A stretch of DNA of 64,000 nt, taken from positions 22,318,379 through 22,382,378 of the forward strand of contig ML680053.1 of NCBI GenBank assembly GCA_007922225.1, in the 5' to 3' direction. This document shows positions 22,741 through 34,090 of the stretch, in pieces (position 1 is the first letter of the stretch; the number at the start of each line of letters is the position of its first letter). Under the pieces are notes generated by a model. That model did not search any database and was not told the origin of the DNA. It saw only the letters and a list, made by a program, of their open reading frames with translations. Both the position numbers and the translations under genes were made by a program. Source of the stretch: Emydura subglobosa (taxonomy: Eukaryota > Chordata > Testudines > Chelidae).

Positions 22741-24687
22741 ATGTTTACATAGGCAGGCAGTGGTAGTTACATCATTTCATTTCATGATGTAATTTCTCCG
22801 CCATTGTGTGCCACTGAGGGAGTTTATTCTGTTGCTTCTTTCTTTTTGGGACCTCAGTCATTGGGGTATGACCCTGTGAAGTGAAGAAACTTTGTGAGGG
22901 ATCAGAAATGGGATTCCTCCTTAAAATCTCTGGGGAATTCCATCATTGGAGGGACTCATCTAACCCAAGGACTAGATTGGCAAAGATACTTAGGCATTGC
23001 AACTCCTAACTCCCAGGAACTCTGCTGCCTAGTGGAATTCTCAGCCCTGAGCTGGGTGCCCAGCCTTTCATTGCACTGTCTGGGGAGAGATAGGACCTTA
23101 AGAAAGGGATTCTCAGAAGCCAGAAAGCTGAGCGGGGACCCCCTATGCTAGCCAGAAGTGAAAAGCAAAGGGAAGAGGTGGAGGTTAGGGCCAGATCTTC
23201 ACCCTTTTTAAAATAGTTGGTTTCCCTTGTAATAACGGGGCATTTAAGTTGCTCTTTCATGTAGACACCAAAGGATAAATTTGGAACACATTTGTTTTTC
23301 CCTCATACTGCACCTCAAAAGGATGGGGGACTGACAGCAGGGCAGAAAGAGAAGAGGTGCCTGGCCTCATAATCAAGCACTAGCCAGAGATCCACAAGAA
23401 TAGATAAATACATGGCTCCCCACCACCTTAGGGGTTCTCTAAGAGCTTAGCATTAGTTATGCTGCTCCAAACAGAATTAACTTAATTGTGTTTTCCTGAT
23501 GTAAATTATTCCAGTTCTCAAGGGGAGCACGCTGGGAACAGTGGCTCATCTTTTGACAAGACATTTTCGTATGTGAAGGCCCATTTTTACAGGGTTAGCA
23601 CAGAGGGAATAGTAGGTGGGTATATGGGGCAGGACCACATTCTCTAGAAATTGGCTTTTTCCCTCGTTGTCTCTTGTATCAGTTTATACAATTTTAAAGC
23701 ACTTTTGTTCCATTCCACACTGCAAAGTGAAGTGAACTTAGTGGCCTAAATTATGAAAACAGGTAGCAGTCATGATACATCACATCCAGATCTAGCCTGC
23801 AGAGCATCCTCAGTACGCTCATATTTGGTCACGTAGGCTACAAACTTTAAAGACATGATTAACCTCTGGATGTCAGAATAAGATAGATTGAGAATTATAA
23901 AGCCAGTAAGGCTCAATTGGTAAAATCCTTTCTGCATTGGGAAGTAAGTTTTTGTTGGTGGTACAAAATGCTGCTAAGATGATACCCCACAACAGCCATG
24001 TTTAATTACTGGAAATGATCTGTGAAATTAACAAGTGATGTTGAATTTAGAACTGGTGCTGCAGAAGCTTAGTAATACAGAATGCTATCCTAGAAGTCTG
24101 ACATAAAATTGTGCAATCTGGGGATGGGACAGTTGAAAAGGTGCAAGATGAAAGAAGGGAAAGAGATGCTAGAAAAATGAAGGATGGCTTAAAGATATAG
24201 AAAGAATATAAAAGGCAGAAGACACTCAAGAGAAAAAAACCTAAACTTTTACTTTACCTAAGTTTCAGTCCTTCTCCATCAATAGCTCTTTAATTGGCAT
24301 TAAAATTAAATTTGTGGGAGAAAAAATCTGATACTATATTATTTTCACACTTTTTGACAAAATAGTTTTGTCCAATAATGAATTTCTAGAGTTTTAATTA
24401 ATACACTGTGAACATTGAGTTCATTAAGATTAGTTTACAGTGTGCTAATAAAAATAGCACATTTCCTAGTCTTCATTATGCTTCACACTTTAGGCTATTA
24501 ATTGGAGAGAGTTTCTCTCTGGTGTTAAGGCTGTGACTAGCTTTTCATTATAACCTCTGTCTCATTTCTGTTACTTAGCTAAAAGTGAATTAATTGGCCT
24601 GAAATTACACACACAGTTTTATGGTGGAAAATTTTCCTACAAAGTATAAGTTAAATAACATTGTCAGAGTTGAGAGTTTTAAACATT
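22741..24687. other. Unassigned sequence
   Basis: Nearly 2 kb without a supported feature. Short open frames (for example 22894-23151) have no recognisable motif. Confidence 0.45.
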
Positions 24688-24845
24688 TTGGCACAGATCC
24701 TCAAAAGGAATTAGATATTGCAATGTTCAGCATTGCACCATCTAACTTAGTCATCCAGTGGAATTCACAAACATGCAGTCAGGTGCCTAGGCTATCTATA
24801 CAATATAGGCACCTAAGAATGGGATCCATAAAAGCCTGTCTAACC
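24688..24845. repeat. Repeat with 'cacctaa' words (family A, copy 2, inverted)
   Basis: It begins 'ggcacagatcctcaaaagga', includes 'gcctaggctatc' and 'ataggcacctaagaatggg', and carries the inverted match to 22690-22715. The outer word 'gatcctcaaa' is typical of fold-back elements in turtles (recalled and not checked). Confidence 0.55.
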
Positions 24846-25029
24846 CATGTTCTTTAAACTACAGCATTTGACTTTGTTTTTCCCAAAGAGGAGACATGGA
24901 TCTTGGTTGAATACTCTGTGTCTGCATACATGCAGACAGCAGGGCAGGACAACACAGCTAGAAGGGCTCAGAAACTTCCAGAACAGGGTGTGTCAGTTCC
25001 CTGACATGCTCAGTAGCTGTTCTGAAGCT

Positions 25030-25203
25030 ACATAAATGGGTATGTCTACACAGCAAGCAGGGTTCCTAAAGCAGTGAGTGTCAGAATCTGGTACAGACTT
25101 GGCTCTATGCTACAGTGCTAAAAATAACTGTAGATGTGCATAGACATGGGTGCTGAGACTTGCTGCTGCAGGAGCCTGCTTGCTGCATAAAGATGCCCAC
25201 AGG
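25030..25203. mobile_element. Inverted-repeat element, degraded
   Basis: The left end 'gggtatgtctacacagcaag' and the right segment 'cttgctgcataaagatgccc' are approximate inverted repeats (cagcaagcagg against cctgcttgctg). The TGTCTACAC word places it with the other Harbinger-like small elements. Confidence 0.5.
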
Positions 25204-25721
25204 CTACAGAACCTGTGGAACTTACATTGTGCTAGCAGCTCAGTCTTTTAAACTGGGATTCTATTCTAGAGAATGAGAAGGGGCAGAATGAGGTGAGGGT
25301 TTGTGAATTCTCGTCAGATGTGTCTGGGCTTAATTTGAGAAAATGAAGCCTTCGACAGTGAAAGCCTTAGAGAGATCCAGAAAATGGTTATTTTATATGT
25401 TGATCCCAATACCTGTAGCTCTATTGCCCCATGCCCACCGGCTGCAGACTGCTGTTTCACTAGCAACTGAGAGGACCAGTCAGCTATTCACCCAGTAGCG
25501 ACCCCCTAGACTGTTTGGTTGCTAACAGCATTCTGAAGTGTTTGCAAGGACTGAGATGCTGCCATTCCACAAGCTCCGAAGAGTCCAGGTGACACACATG
25601 ACATATTATGGTCACACTCTCCAGACTGAGTAATCATCTCTGAGAGACGATCTGAATGGAATATGTTTTGCTGTGGGTGCTGCGGTATAGAAAATGTTAT
25701 GTTGGACCCTTATATTTGAAT
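25204..25721. other. Unassigned sequence
   Basis: No gene or repeat was recognised in these 500 bases. Confidence 0.45.
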
Positions 25722-25726
25722 GTCTG

Positions 25727-26180
25727 TGTGACAGAGTGCCACTCACCATGCTGATGCCTCCCGCTGGCCATCTTAGGGAATAGCGCCTCAGGTCAGTACT
25801 CCCTCTCCCGAGGGTGCCTCGCTCACTGTCACTTCTGCTCCTGGTCCCCCATCACTCCAAGGACTGCAGCTTCCCCTTCACGTGTCACTATCTGTGCTCC
25901 CCTCTTCCTGGGGCAAGGGGTCCCACTGTCCAGCCACTTCCTCAGTGATGAGGGGGGGACTCAAGCCCACCTACTACTCTGGGTCCCAGGGCAGGGATCC
26001 TGTAGATGGCAACCACATACTGCATCCCTTCCAACTCCTCAGTGAATCTCCCTAGGCCACTTCCCCGTGGCTCCAGCACCTTCTTTGCTCTTGCCTCAGG
26101 GGCTCAACCTACCAATCCCAGCAGCCAGCCAGGAGCTCACTCTAGCTCCCCCAGTCCCTGTTATCAGCACTGCTCTATCG

Positions 26181-26219
<39 letters not shown>

Positions 26220-26411
26220 TCGCTCGTTCACTCTAGGGAGAAACTGACCGGCTCTTCCCTGCAGCTCTTCTTATATGGGCCTGCCAGGCCCTGACTGGCT
26301 GCTGCTCTCAGCCCCTCTCTAATTGGATGCCTAATTGGATGCCTCCTGCACAGTCTCCAAAGAGGTTTATCAATCCCTCAAAGGCCAATCTGGGGCCAAT
26401 GCCCCTTCACA
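25727..26411 (-). mobile_element. Solo LTR with perfect 5-bp target duplication, minus orientation
   Basis: The block begins TG (tgtgacagagtgcc) and ends CA (gccccttcaca), and is flanked by gtctg on both sides (25722-25726 and 26412-26416). Read on the minus strand it starts TGTGAAGGGGC, has CCAATTA-type boxes, then a TATA box 'cccatataagaagagc' near 26264-26279. The length is 685 bp. The start matches the LTR at 3803-4441. A TGCG microsatellite lies downstream of the TATA box in the transcribed part. No gag, pol or env adjoins it, so recombination between two LTRs probably removed the body. Confidence 0.88.
26179..26220. repeat. (TGCG)n microsatellite inside the LTR
   Basis: About ten uninterrupted TGCG units, CpG-rich. 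Its translation gives a Val-Arg-Ala-Cys repeat in two overlapping open frames, which are artefacts of the microsatellite. Confidence 0.95.
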
Positions 26412-26416
26412 GTCTG

Positions 26417-28555
26417 TAAAAAACAAGAGGGGAAAAATTTGTATAAGAAACACCAGGAGACTTATTGTCTTACTGCTTTTCTAAAAAAGTTATTCACAGT
26501 ATTCCAGATATTATTTACAATGTTTTCTACTAGTTACAATGTGTTTTGTGTGCATTAAAAGTTTGCTTTACTAAGAAGGTACGTAATGCTCTGTAAAATG
26601 GGTAGCTGCCTCCCACGCAGTCCCTTTGTGTCCAAAGGTCACTCTATGGTAACCTGCCTCTGTTTCCTCTCCACCTCTTCTGGGATCTTTCAGAGCTCAC
26701 CGTTCAAAGGTAGTTCTAACAACCCCCACAAGGGGTCCCATTTATTTAGTCCACTGGGTACACACTGACCCTCCAGGCCCCAACCCTAGTTCAGTTTGTC
26801 TCCCCCAGTAGTTTAAAATAACACAACGTCTTTGAAAACAGAACAAAAACTCAGTCTTCACCCAGTTTCAGAAGACACAGCCCCCTGAGAAATTTTGGGG
26901 TTCACACGGGTCAGTAACATCTTCAGTCAATGACTGCCTTGTAGCTCTGAGTGTCTTGTGGCTGTTCAACTTTGGTTCAGAGCTCTGACTCGAATAGCCT
27001 ATCAGCAGCCCACAAGCCTCACTCTGGCTTTGCCCAACTTGGTTACTCCTTCTAGAATGACCTCAGCACCCTTCCAGCTCCAAATTTCTCCCCAAATCAT
27101 CCTCCTGCAGCTTCCAATTCCTCCCACTAGACCCTCACAGAAAAAGTATTAGGTTTAGCTGCCGCTACAGAGGCTGTATAACATTTCAGCATGTCAGCTT
27201 ATTAGAATCACACACTGTACTGAACTTACCCAGCACTAATGATTTATAATGTAAGCAAAAAAAAGTTTATTAACAAAAGACCATGGATTAAGTGATACCA
27301 AGTAGAAGAAATAAATGTAGAGATGATTACAATCAAATAAGTTAGAACATTCTTCTAAAAGTCTAATCTAGCAAGATACAGTCTTTGGTCAAGATGGTTT
27401 CTCTCTCACCCAGTTGTTTTTCCAGCTTTTTACTAAGTGGCCTGGCCAGGACCCATCACAGAGATCAAATCAGTTGATTTCTTGGTCTTCTTAAAGTGAA
27501 GGATAACTTGGAGTTCTGTGCAGCTCTCCGTATAGTCCAGTGAACGTTTTATATGTATTCTTCTGCAGGGTAGCCCCATTTAAAGTTCATTAGTTCACAC
27601 TGAGTAAAGGAGTCATGAGGTCTGGAAGGTAAGGGTCCCTGCTGGTTCCTACTCTCTGGTAGTCTTCGTGTTTCAGCTTTCAATACAAATGAATAGCCCA
27701 TTGAATTTGGGTTACCTTTGGTTTGAAGTCTTGGCCTTTTTCCTTTTTTAGGGCCTTTTGGAGAGAGCCTGTTTATCAATTTCCCCTGACATACCTGATT
27801 TAAACATCTTTTAGTCAAAGATTGTAAAGCATAATATTAGTGTGTATCCATGCTTTCACATACAGCATTGTTACATGTTTTACAATGCTAGTATTGACTA
27901 GTATGTTGTTAGTTTTCAAATGATACCTCACAAGAGATATTTTGTATAAAAGTCATTGCAGTAGTGTGTAGGATGTGAATACAGGGGTGACTATGGCCAC
28001 ACACCATCCTTCCTGAGAGTCTGGCTGTTCTTTTTCCAGTAGTTCCTGATGGAGTTTGTCCTCCGTAGACTTTTCCAGGTAGGCCTTTGCAATCTCTCCC
28101 AGGCCGTCTTGCCTGGAGAGCTTTCCTCACTCTCTCAAGCTTCCTGTGCTTTCCCCTGATGACTCAAGATCTTTTTGCTCCTTGTCATGTCTACAGACAA
28201 AGCTGAAGTTTCCTAGTCTTCCTTCTTTACCACCGCCACCTTCTGCTGTTTATGGGGAAGTACCTGTTTCTCCTCAACAGATGGTTGGCTTAGCTCCACT
28301 CCCTCCAGCACACAGGGGAAGCCAACCTGTTACATACTCTCTTTTTTAAACTAACTGGGAACTAGCAACATTTATTTACCAGGGTTTTATATACAATATC
28401 CCTGAGGTTTAACTCTGTAATGCTTTCTGAAAAGACCTAACTCTGGTCTGTGCTTCAGCAAAGAGTTGAGCTGAGAGGCAGGAAGCATGAGAGTGTAATA
28501 ATTATAGAAAATATTGCATGAACATCTCCTGTTCCTATTACACTAGCACAGTAGG
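26417..28555. other. Unassigned region, perhaps old retroviral remnant
   Basis: No protein motif can be read. The segment about 27245-27300 ('aaaaaaagtttattaacaaa') and the C-rich stretches resemble worn ERV flanking sequence seen in turtles, but I cannot anchor this with a coding domain or LTR ends. Confidence 0.3.
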
Positions 28556-28745
28556 TGGGGAACTATCTAGGATAGCCAACAGCATATGTCCTAAGCCCCA
28601 GCCCTTTTAGAGAGTAAAGCACCTAAGTCCAAGATGGAGGAATGTGCCTGTCACCACCTAGGATCCTCAGCCAGGAACCCTCTCCGCCTGGATTCAAGTG
28701 CCTAAGTCATTTCTTCACAGAACTGCAGCAGTGCATACCTAACTC
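28556..28745. repeat. Family A-like repeat fragment
   Basis: The words 'aagcacctaagtccaagatg' and 'ttcaagtgcctaagtca' in the same stretch link it to the 'cacctaa' family at 22440 and 24688. It is diverged, with no defined ends. Confidence 0.35.
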
Positions 28746-28817
28746 AAAAAGCTTTGCTGTTGAAATTGTTCAACTGTGTATAAAAAATTAAATATACATA
28801 GGGCCAGAGAAAGTGAG

Positions 28818-28960
28818 AATAACCATAGTCTGGCTAGGAGACTCACCTGAGATGGAAAACTGGTTCAAATCCCTTCTCTTCATCAGCCAGAGGAAGAAAT
28901 TGTACCAGGTTTCCAACATCCCAAGTGAGTGCCCAAACCACTGAGTTAAAGCTTTTAAGG
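28818..28960 (+). repeat. Fold-back repeat with tRNA-like arms, copy 3
   Basis: It has a canonical-looking box B, 'ggttcaaatccc' (28862-28873). The box A region is worn ('tagtctggctaggagactca'). The right arm 'gagtgcccaaaccactgag' followed by 'ttaaagcttttaagg' is the reverse complement of a box-A-type arm. Orientation is as in copies 1 and 2. Confidence 0.62.
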
Positions 28961-29175
28961 AAGGCAGTCACTCCTCCTGGCCATTGTGTGTGGAGTTAGG
29001 AATGCCTTGGACTGGGCCCTGCAGGTGAGATGTAAGGGACTTGTAAGGAGAAAATTTAGGTGCCAAGCAACTTTAGGTATCTCCAGGGTTTGGTGACAGC
29101 TGAGCAGGGGTTTTGAGGATCTCAACAGTGCCTAAATTTTAGACTTAGGTGCCAAAAGTGGAAGTTACGCATCTC
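28961..29175. repeat. Family A repeat following the fold-back unit
   Basis: It contains 'aaatttaggtgccaagcaac', 'ttgaggatctcaacagtgcc' and 'gacttaggtgccaaaagtgg'. A similar 'cacctaa' stretch also follows fold-back copy 2 (22440-22740), so the fold-back unit and this sequence may be one composite element. Confidence 0.45.
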
Positions 29176-29712
29176 TGTCCTTTTGTGCAGCTGGACCTAG
29201 AGGATTTTTCACTTCAAAGTTATTTTAAAGGTGTTGCAGACATACAGGTAAGGAGGCAACTTTTCTTTGCCAACCTGGTTTTGGGTTGTTTACCATAAGA
29301 GTCTGACTTTCCCAAGAAATCTTAAACCAGAGATAAAGAATGGAGCACTTAAACAATAAGAAAAGCCTAGCTATCCCCTCAAATAAGATTCCAAATCCAA
29401 AGAAAGCTTTCTTCAAGCTACGGGCATCACACTCCAAAGTAATACCATGACCTTCAGCAGCAATGCAGTGGAGCTGGTGTGCATCATCAGAAGTCTGCAA
29501 GCTTGGATTTGGTACATAAGACTGAATTGCCTAAAGGTTTCTTTGAATGTTATTGAAGGAAAAATTGAAAATCTCTTCTATAATAATAGGACATTTGAAA
29601 CAGATTTTTCTACTCAACCACAAAGTTGCAGGGCAAAATATAATCTCTACAAATTAGATGGCTGAGATTAAGGTGTGTATGGGAGGGAGGGAAGGTAGGC
29701 ACAAGAATAAAA
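29176..29712. other. Unassigned sequence
   Basis: A 91-codon minus-strand open frame (29225-29500) has no recognised motif. Nothing else was seen. Confidence 0.4.
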
Positions 29713-29772
29713 GGCTAGATTCTCAGCTGATGTAAACCAATGTCACCTTATACCAGCTGATGATATGGCCCA
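29713..29772. repeat. Short palindromic element (agattctcagctg arms)
   Basis: The left half 'ggctagattctcagctgatg' plus 'taaa' is mirrored by the right half 'ataccagctgatgatatggc' plus 'cc' on the other strand. The hairpin of about 60 bp belongs to a class of tiny palindromic repeats that recur in this window. Confidence 0.55.
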
Positions 29773-30630
29773 GAACTACTGGACTTACAGCTAATGAGGT
29801 GTCCAGAAAACACACAGTATGAATGTGCTGAAAAGATTTGAGACATAGCAAAGTGATTTATTAGCTCATTCTTTCAGAAAGATTAGTTTCTCCAACAAGC
29901 TATTAGGAGTTACCTTCATGAAAACTCACTTCAACTGAACCTAGACCAATCCTGATTACATGCAGTATAGTAGTCACAAATACAGCTCTATGGCTCTTAA
30001 ATAATCTTGAATTTCAATTATCCCATACTTAAATACTCCTTGATTATGCTCCCTCCCTGTTAAAGGGGAGAGTTTTGCTGAAGCCAAACAATTAGTCATA
30101 CTGAAAATCTGTGGTAGTTCTGTATCCAGCTAGACTATATTTGGTTTGAAATATAGAGGTCATACAGAGTGTGCCTTGAAAAAGATTTATTCCATTTAGA
30201 GGGAACAGTTTTAAGGGTATATTCCACTTGAAGTTGAGGGAATCACTCTAAAACCAAAGTGATCTTTTGAAGTGCCTTCTCTGTGTTTATTTTGAGTCCC
30301 ATTAAAAAGTCAACACTTTCTTTAATGCTAAACAAAACTATCTGATGAAATAGAAACAAGGAGTGAATTGAGTCTGAACTGAGGTTCTGTCAGAGTTGTT
30401 TCACTCACTACTTCTGCTCTGCTTCCTAGAGGTGCTTTAGTTTTGCCTATTGAAATTGTGTCAAAATATTGCAGAGTGATAATATTACTTAAAACATGTG
30501 GTTGTCATGTTTAGGCTACTATCCCAGTTCCCTGTTCAGGGTTGAGGCCTTGACTTTATCTTAATTCAGAGGAACTACGATTCAGTGTAGTTATAAATTA
30601 ACAGTAGCATATATATGGCCCAACTGAGAT
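29773..30630. other. Unassigned sequence
   Basis: No supported gene, RNA or repeat over about 850 bases. Confidence 0.45.
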
Positions 30631-30862
30631 GAGGGACATATTATGCTAGGTACTGGTAAGTATCTGCCCCAAAGAGTTTACAATCTAACTACACAAGACA
30701 AAAGATGGGAGAAAGGAGTTATTGCTATTCCTAGTTTACAGAAATGAGCCAAAGCAGAGATCAAATGACTTATTCAATGTCACACAGGAATGTTTGGAGC
30801 AGAGCCAGGAAATGAACCAAGATCTTGCCAGGCTCAGTCCTGTGCTTTAACCACTTTATACT
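30631..30862 (-). repeat. MIR-type SINE plus adjoining interspersed repeat
   Basis: 30637-30700 ('atgctaggtactggtaagta', 'ctgccccaaagagtttacaa') matches the repeat at 48183-48303 ('gctaggtgctgtacaaccac'). 30735-30860 is a minus-strand MIR-like core ('tttacagaaatgagcc', 'tcacacaggaatgtttggag', 'ctcagtcctgtgctttaacc'). The two follow directly, so they may be one ancient composite. Confidence 0.6.
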
Positions 30863-31760
30863 GAGAAGCCATTTACTATATCAGATATTTTCCAGAATTT
30901 AAGGATTAAAGTGAAAAATGACAGGATATACTATTTTAGTGTGGCAAAAATTACATCTGATGATACTTTCCCCAAGAACTACAAATCTATTGCTGTTGTG
31001 TAAGTTCCAAAAGGGAATGTTAACAAGGGATGCACAGAAGGTTCTATTACAGAAAGACTATAACTAATGCCTGGTGAGAAAAGGTGATTTTTTTACTATC
31101 TATGCTCCATATGTTTTTACTGTATGGCTATGTATCCATGATATGTAAACTGCACTGCAGCTGTGGAATTAAAATCCATAGGCGAACTACTAAAATGTAA
31201 GACATTTCGGATGGTTTGAGATGCTAAAATATCTGACCCAATTGACTTTCAGTGGGATGTCTGCTTCTAGGTCACTTCAGGGCTTTTGAATACCCCACCC
31301 ATGTAGTTAAAAATGAGCTGCAAGATGGATATACTTTTCACAGATATATAGCTACGTTGGATGTACTGTGAGCATAGCAGGGGCAAAGGTAAGGTTCATC
31401 AGGGTACCTTAATTCTGTACTCCCATGCTTTCCAATGTTTGGTCTGGGTAGCCTACAAAATAGTTCTTTAATGTTCATTGGCTTTAAATTACTGATAGTA
31501 TCTACAATCTTAATTCCACTGCAAACAATGTCTTGGAATGATTATTGTGATTGGCAGTTGTGAAGTATGTCTCTTAACTATGCTTTGCACTTAGCTATTA
31601 CAATCAAACCCTCTAGTTGCAGCAGTTTCTCTGAGCTTTATTTGTACCTCAGATAATGACTTTTTGGCAATTGAACTGTGCAAAACAAAGAGATGCACTG
31701 CTGGGTGATATCTGAGTTGTGTAGCAAATAATAATTGTTTTTCCATAAACAATAACATTG
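30863..31760. other. Unassigned sequence upstream of the Gypsy element
   Basis: Searched for a 5' LTR or primer-binding site for the element that follows; none was seen. No genes. Confidence 0.45.
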
Positions 31761-31849
31761 TTTGGCTTTCAAGGGTGATGGTAATTTTGACCTTTTATGG
31801 CAGTTAGTCAAAGTTTGGGGCCCTGGGGATATTCAGGTGGATGCCCCAA

Positions 31850-32450
31850 CAGAGCCTGCACCACCAGAGCAGTCCTACAGTTCTAACCCAGGGTATGTGA
31901 CCTGTCTTCACCTACACAGCCCACTTCCAGCACCTGGCCATTGATACAGCCTGGAAGAAGGAAGCTCAGATCTACCGTTTTCATCAGGGACTGAATGCCT
32001 GGCTCAAGTTGGCCCTCCTGCTGAGTTGCTACTCTACATTAAGATTTGCATAAGTGTTGAGAACTGGCTGCTTGAGATCACCGTGAAAAGAAACTGGCTT
32101 CCATCCGTTCCCAGCCGAGTGTCAAGGGCCCCATGGATGCTCTTTGCCCAGTTGCAGACCTGAGCCCATGCAGATTGATAGAACCAGGAGGTACCTCACA
32201 GACCAAGATAAGGAGTACTGGTGCTGAAATGGCCTCTGTCTGTATCTCAGAGAAGGTGGCCGTTTTGCTTCATGGTGCCTCCACAAACCCTGGGTCACTA
32301 ATGTGCAGAGAAACCACCCCTTCTAGCCCCGGTAGAATGGTTGCATCTGGACATAATCCAGAGAGCAAACTCCCCAAATGTATCCCTCTGCTGCCTAGAT
32401 ATGACCCTGCCCCAGCAAAGCCCTGCCAACTGTACCTCTAGCTCCAAGTC
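31850..32450 (+). pseudogene. Gypsy gag C-terminal remnant
   Basis: In mixed frames one reads 'FQHLAIDTAWKKEAQIYRF' followed by 'QGLNAWLKLALL' (about 31930-32020), the end of a Gypsy capsid-type gag. Later comes 'MQIDRTRRYLTDQDKEYWC' (about 32163-32218), normally followed by a CCHC zinc knuckle. The knuckle region (about 32230-32300) has lost its Cys/His pattern. Stops and frame changes are present. Confidence 0.65.
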
Positions 32451-32479
32451 TGAGCCACATCCAAAGTAAACTTTACCCC

Positions 32480-32890
32480 ACTCACATTGATTAATCCTAG
32501 GGTGTGCAGCAACTTTATAGACTTGGCCTTTGCCTGAGCAAGGAGGAAGCCCGAGCCATCTGGAGGAAGCTTCTCCCAGAGCAGGTGAAGACTATTGATG
32601 GCATTATGCTGATTTCTGGGCCAGTTTCCCATGAGTTAAGATCTGGGACCATCAGGAAATTATGCAGTTCAACCCGATCCTTTTGCTGCACTTTCAGGTC
32701 ATATTGGGCCTCCTCTGGGTCTCCCTCCACAACCAGAGCTTTTCCTGAATGGCGTGAGGGTATGGTTCAATTCTGGGGTTTACTGGCTATGGCGCATAGG
32801 AAGAACCAGCCTGATGAAAATGGAATTGGTCCCTCGGAAAGCATCCTCCCTGCTTAGAGCTACATCAACAACAGGAGATACTGGTTCTTT
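32480..32890 (+). pseudogene. Gypsy protease and linker region, degraded
   Basis: The position between gag and reverse transcriptase and the phrase 'NFIDLAFA' (about 32510-32535) fit the protease region. The active-site D(S/T)G motif could not be found. The call rests mainly on position. Confidence 0.4.
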
Positions 32891-32894
32891 AATT

Positions 32895-33510
32895 CCAGAC
32901 GAATATCATAATCTTGTGGACATATTTAAAACAAAGAATGCTGACGTCCTACCCCCATGCTGACTTTACAACTGCCCTTATAGGCCTCCAGCCAGGGGTA
33001 AAGATCCCCTTTGGGTGCATTTCCCCTTTATCAGAACCTGAACTCAAGGCCCTGCAAGATTACCTGGATGAAAATATGGCTAAGAACTTCATTTTGGTCC
33101 TGCAAATCCCTTGCTGGAGCCCCCATCCTGTTTGGTAAAAAGATACTGTTTCTCTGTGTTGACTATCGGGCCTTGAATAGTATTACCATTAAGAACAAAT
33201 ACCCTCTCCCACTGATCAACGAGCTGCTAGAATGGATTGGCATGGCCATGGTCTTTCCAAAGCTTGATCTGCATGGTGTGTACAAGTTGGTCCACATCCG
33301 GGAGTGCAGTGAGTGGAAGACAGCCTTCCACACCAAGTATGGCCACTAAGAGTATCTGGTTATGCCCTGCAGCTTCTCCAATGCATTAGCTACATTCCAA
33401 TATTTCATGAATGATATCTTCAAAGATATCCTAGACCAGTTTATTGTAATCTACTTAGATGACATTCTCTTCTCTGAAAACCAGACTCTGCACAACCAGC
33501 ATGTCTAATA
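32895..33510 (+). pseudogene. Gypsy reverse transcriptase remnant
   Basis: The blocks 'PDEYHNLVDIFKTKNADVLP', '[19 protein letters not shown]', '[20 protein letters not shown]', '[17 protein letters not shown]' and '[12 protein letters not shown]' follow the Ty3/Gypsy RT order, then 'FQYFMNDIFKDILDQFIVIY' leads into the catalytic YLDD (33452-33463). At least three frame changes and a stop after 'KYGH' (about 33348) inactivate it. The catalytic Asp pair is still encoded. Confidence 0.85.
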
Positions 33511-33799
33511 AGTGCTGAAATGACTCAGGAAAATGGAAACATGTGGGTGTCACTACACCACCATACATTTTCCTAGATTATGTCATCTCACTCAATGGGA
33601 TCAGCTTGGAGGTGTGAAAAGTTTCCACCATAATGGACTGGGCCCTGCCAAAAAACACGATCAGGACATCCAGTGTTCACAAATTTCTAGCAGATGTTCA
33701 TCAAGGAATTCTCCCAAGTGGTCCCAATTCCTCCATAAGAATTCTGCCTTCAGCTGGATGTCTAAGCCCAATGGGCTTTTCAGCAACTAAAGAAAGCCT

Positions 33800-34090
33800 T
33801 CACCTCTGTACATATATTGAAGCATCCGGACCCATCCAAGCCCCTTGTTGCTGAGGCAGACAGTTCCAATTATGCCATTGGGGGAAGTACTATCACAACC
33901 ACAGAGTTCACTGAGCATTTTCCATCCATACTCATTTTACTGCAGAAAGCTAACTCCCATGGAACAGAAATATGAAATCTATGACAAAGAGCTGCTAGCC
34001 ATCAAGGCCATCTTTGAGGAGTGGCATCACCACTTGGAAAGCATGTGTTTTCCTCATCCAGGTATTCATCAAACATAGAAATACCGTAGA
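33800..34090 (+). pseudogene. Gypsy RNase H remnant
   Basis: A frame change near 33850-33880 joins a region 'PLVAEADSSNYAIGG' (first acidic residue of RNase H) to 'PYSFYCRKLTPMEQKYEIYD' and 'KELLAIKAIFEEWHHHLES' (second acidic block). This is the typical Ty3/Gypsy RNase H order. It is broken by the frameshift and downstream stops. Confidence 0.75.

Noticed and set aside
26006..26294. Open frames encoding Cys-Val-Arg-Ala repeats
   Set aside because: They are translations of the TGCG microsatellite within the LTR at 25727-26411.
30863..31760. A 5' LTR for the Gypsy element
   Set aside because: No segment here resembles 35749-36627 and no tRNA primer-binding site was seen next to the gag remnant.
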